From positions 30,467,455-30,531,454 of the forward strand of contig NC_135551.1 of NCBI RefSeq assembly GCF_964340395.1: 64,000 bases of DNA. The letters run 5' to 3'. Below, one piece after another: positions 61,100-64,000 of this stretch (its first letter is position 1; each line of letters opens with the position of its first letter). The notes beneath the pieces were generated by a model. It was not told where the DNA came from. It ran no database searches and saw only the letters and a list, made by a program, of their open reading frames with translations. The position numbers and the translations under genes were made by a program. This DNA is from Glandiceps talaboti (lineage: Eukaryota > Hemichordata > Enteropneusta > Spengelidae).

Positions 61100-61275
61100 G
61101 TTTCTTAAACTGCAATGTTTCAATCCTGGGTCATCACATTAGTTTTATCATTTATTAGTTTTTTTCCTAATGATCTAGGATTGTTCGTTTTGTCCAACTT
61201 TTCCTGTAGCTCTGTGGGAATAACCATATTTCACAAATCGATTTCAATCTTAATCGGAGTGGACCTTTAAAAATT
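61100..61275 (+). mobile_element. MITE-like family C, copy 6
   Basis: GTTTCAATCCTGGGTCATCA, GTCCAACTTTTCCTGTAGCT, then AATCGGAGTGGACCTTTAAA, which supplies the terminal sequence missing from other copies. Confidence 0.65.
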
Positions 61276-62504
61276 AATCCAGTGTTGATCAAGTCCTATT
61301 CTTCTTTTTCTACCCCAATTTTGTTATTTATTTTTAACTAGAGCAGCATACTCATTATACATCATATAAAGCTATGTATGGTATGTTGTGACTTTTATAC
61401 TTTGATGAAAGTCAACACAAACATAACTTTCACTGATGTAATTTAAAAGCAAATCTCATCAAAGTTACAGTATCAATCAACCCAGCCAAAATTAATTTCA
61501 TTTTTTGAAAAAAAAATCACTCACATATTTATACACCATAAGACAGCCAATTATAATAATTCTAAGAATATTTCTTGTGATGACCTCATTACCATCAATT
61601 GAATTCACTAATCATGACAATTACTAATAAATGAAAACTTGGTACTGCACAAAATCTCAGGTTAAAATGAAAACTAAGGATTTTTCCACATATTTTGGTG
61701 CAATTTTTAATTTATCTGTCACCTGCAAGGATGAGTCTTCAATGACAATTACTAATGTTCTAGAATTGATAGATGATTCTCACCAATCAATGTGTTTGTG
61801 ATTTATAGCTTGTCCTTGGTTTAGAGTTCATGTCACAGTCTGTCATCACCCATCATACAGTGTCATTGTCTAATGACAATTATAACACAGTTGGTATTTT
61901 ATCACTTTAGGACTCATGCTAACACTCGTCCATTCTTGTATCTACCTATTTTATGGTACCTGATAACAATATCTAAGTTTGATAGGTAATTCTTGGTAAA
62001 GATATTATATATTAATCAAGGTGTCATGGTAATTTGGAATATAAAATTATCCCCCAAATGGTATCGTTGTTACTTTATGAGACAAATTTTTCTTGATTTT
62101 CAACATTTTACAACAAAGGTATTGAACAGTCTGGGTTTTTAAAAATGAAATATGAAGAAACAATCTGCTGTCCTATACATGTATAATTCTAATAAAAGCC
62201 TAGTATAACACAACCTGTGTCATGACTTCAGAAAACACTGATGAAGCCATGATGGTGGATACCTGGTGAAAACTTTGGTGAACTAATTGAAAATTTTGAT
62301 GCAATACAAAGTTAAATTCATGAACTTAACCTGCAATGTAAATTGAACATAAAGGGTCATCCTATACGACAATCTTAATTATGCCTATTAGGATCATATA
62401 GGACAACTTCCCCTACAGGATTTATAAATGATCAAATATAATAATGAATACAGAAAATGAAATAAGAACACCACAAATCAAAGTAGTTTCTCCTCTAAAA
62501 AGAA

Positions 62505-62640
62505 TTGGGGTGTGATGGGGGGGTGTTTTAGGTAGCCTAGAAAAAGTGTAGGGGTGTGATGGGGCTATGTTCGAGGTAGCCTAGAAAAAGTATAGGGGTA
62601 TGTTTAAACTTTGAGTGTTGGGGTGTGATGGGAACATTTT
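62505..62640. repeat. ~50-bp tandem, three units
   Basis: GGGGTGTGATGGGG and AGGTAGCCTAGAAAAAGT blocks repeated. Confidence 0.8.
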
Positions 62641-62889
62641 GAGATAGTCCAGTTGCCTTCAAGATTTGGCTTACAATAAAAATGAAGCACAGAGCAGTAA
62701 CTGTATAGAAATATAATACTGAGGCATAAATTCCTAATGTTGCAGGCTGGTGTACATAAACCATTGGGGATTAGCAGTAAACATCAAAGATGAACAGCTG
62801 GTACAGACATTTAACTTACAAACAACTCTTATCACCTTGGCCTTAATTCTTATTCCAGTTTTGTATCATCTTTTACAAAATTATCAACA

Positions 62890-62955
62890 ATGTAACAATG
62901 TAAAGTGTAAAATGTAACAAAATAACAATGTAAAGTGTAAAATGTAACAATATTT
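62890..62955. repeat. Short tandem duplication
   Basis: AACAATGTAAAGTGTAAAAT twice in succession. Confidence 0.8.
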
Positions 62956-63309
62956 CATACATAAAGTGACAACCTACTAAATTATTCGTGGCACATGTCA
63001 GTAATAACATGCACATTAACTCCTGGTAATATTAGTGAAGGCCTAGTAGGTGAATTCTCAATAATCCAAAACAAGTCTTTTTAGGGAGGTTATTTTTGTC
63101 TCTAGAATTGTGTTAAATGTATCAAAATTATTATTCTTATAAATTTGTTTTTTTGAAACCTTAGAGAAATTAAGTTGTTAGGAAATATTGGATTCTTGCC
63201 ATAATAGCCCCTTTGCACATGGATAGCTAGATACACTTCATATTTCAACCAATATCTTTGTTTCACATGTAATTTAGCGATGGCAGAGAACAAAGGCTTC
63301 AGTTTATTG

Positions 63310-63955
63310 ACCTGATCACAATGTAGCCAACTATTCAGATAGGTACATTGTACTGTATCCTTCAGCCTATACCTATGGGTTACTACAATGTAGCCATCTA
63401 TTCAGGTACAGCACATTTTTGTAGATTGTACCCAGTCTAGGGTTTCACAATAGTAAACTACAATGTATGTAGCCATCTATTCAGATAGCTACACTGTATC
63501 CCAGTGTAAAGCTAGGGGTGCACTAAAATGTAGCCATCTATTCAGGTAGCTACCCCCAGTCTAGGGGGGGGGGGGGTTCACATTAACTTAAACATATCGC
63601 CACCTATTCAGATAGCTACAATAGTGTAACACTGAACACTGTGTATAACGTAAGTTAGTCTAGTGGTTCACACTAACTACAATGTATCAATCCATTCAGA
63701 TGGCTACACCCCAGTCTAGGGGGTTCACATTAGCTAAAACGTAGCCATCTATGATAGCTACAATAGTGTGTAATGTCAGCCAGTCTAGTGGTTCACACTA
63801 ACTACAATGTAGCAATCCATTCAGATGGCTACACCCCAGTCTAGGGGGTTCACATTAGCTAAAACGTAGCCATCTATTCAGATAGCTATAACGTAACCTA
63901 GTCTAGTGGCTCACACTTACTACAATGTAGCCATCCCTCTATTCAGACATTCACC
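63310..63955. repeat. Degenerate ~60-110-bp tandem array
   Basis: Recurring ACAATGTAGCCATCTATTCA, GATAGCTAC and CAGTCTAGGGGGTTCACA blocks, with a run of 13 G at 63564-63576. Unit length varies because blocks have been gained and lost. Confidence 0.85.
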
Positions 63956-64000
63956 ACTGTCAAATGACAGCCCCAGTGTGCTCCTACTATTACATGTAAA

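Larger units (their letters stand above)
42672..64000 (-). other. Presumed first intron or upstream DNA of the dystrophin-like gene
   Basis: No gene recognised. Filled with MITE-like family C copies, a hAT-like MITE, low-complexity tracts and tandem repeats, listed separately. Stretches without any feature I can name include 46.4-49.3, 52.4-54.2, 56.0-56.8, 58.2-61.0 and 61.3-62.4 kb. Confidence 0.6.

Overview
This is animal nuclear DNA. It is AT-rich, its genes have GT-AG introns, it carries many mini- and microsatellites and short inverted-repeat transposons, and only a small fraction is coding. The gene content (a vertebrate-type Toll-like receptor and a dystrophin with chordate-like exon structure) and a 2A-type retroelement relic point to a marine invertebrate. 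A cephalochordate, an ambulacrarian or a mollusc would all fit. I cannot name the species from the sequence. Two protein-coding genes are well supported. The first is the 5' part of a dystrophin/utrophin-like gene on the minus strand. Eight exons (42610-42671, 34877-34969, 14860-14937, 12970-13062, 7699-7793, 6947-7027, 6369-6484, 4915-5051) splice in frame into the tandem CH1-CH2 actin-binding domain. A probable ninth exon (3676-3804) encodes a Ser/Thr/Pro-rich linker. Exon lengths and intron phases match the human DMD exons 2-5, 7 and 8 as I remember them, except that the equivalent of human exon 6 is split in two. The initiator exon was not identified with confidence and should lie right of 42671. 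The rod and C-terminal exons lie left of position 1. The second gene is a complete, intronless Toll-like receptor on the plus strand (19035-21983, 982 aa). It is nested, in opposite orientation, inside the 19.9-kb intron of the dystrophin-like gene between the exons at 34877 and 14860. Layout: 1-1497 is a 27-bp minisatellite; 1.5-15 kb holds dystrophin exons with small foldback elements and a CA tract; 15-35 kb is the large intron with a 66-bp satellite, the TLR gene, a 2A-type retroelement relic (22.2-22.6 kb), a CpG-rich patch (24.0-24.9 kb), several MITEs and a 104-bp satellite; 35-42.6 kb is an intron with 22-, 36- and 53/55-bp satellites; 42.7-64 kb is presumed first intron or upstream DNA, dominated by a recurrent MITE-like family, a hAT-like MITE, low-complexity tracts and a repeat array at the right end. 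The two genes are not expected to act in one pathway: dystrophin links cortical actin to the membrane glycoprotein complex, and the TLR is an innate immune receptor. Their relation is positional.
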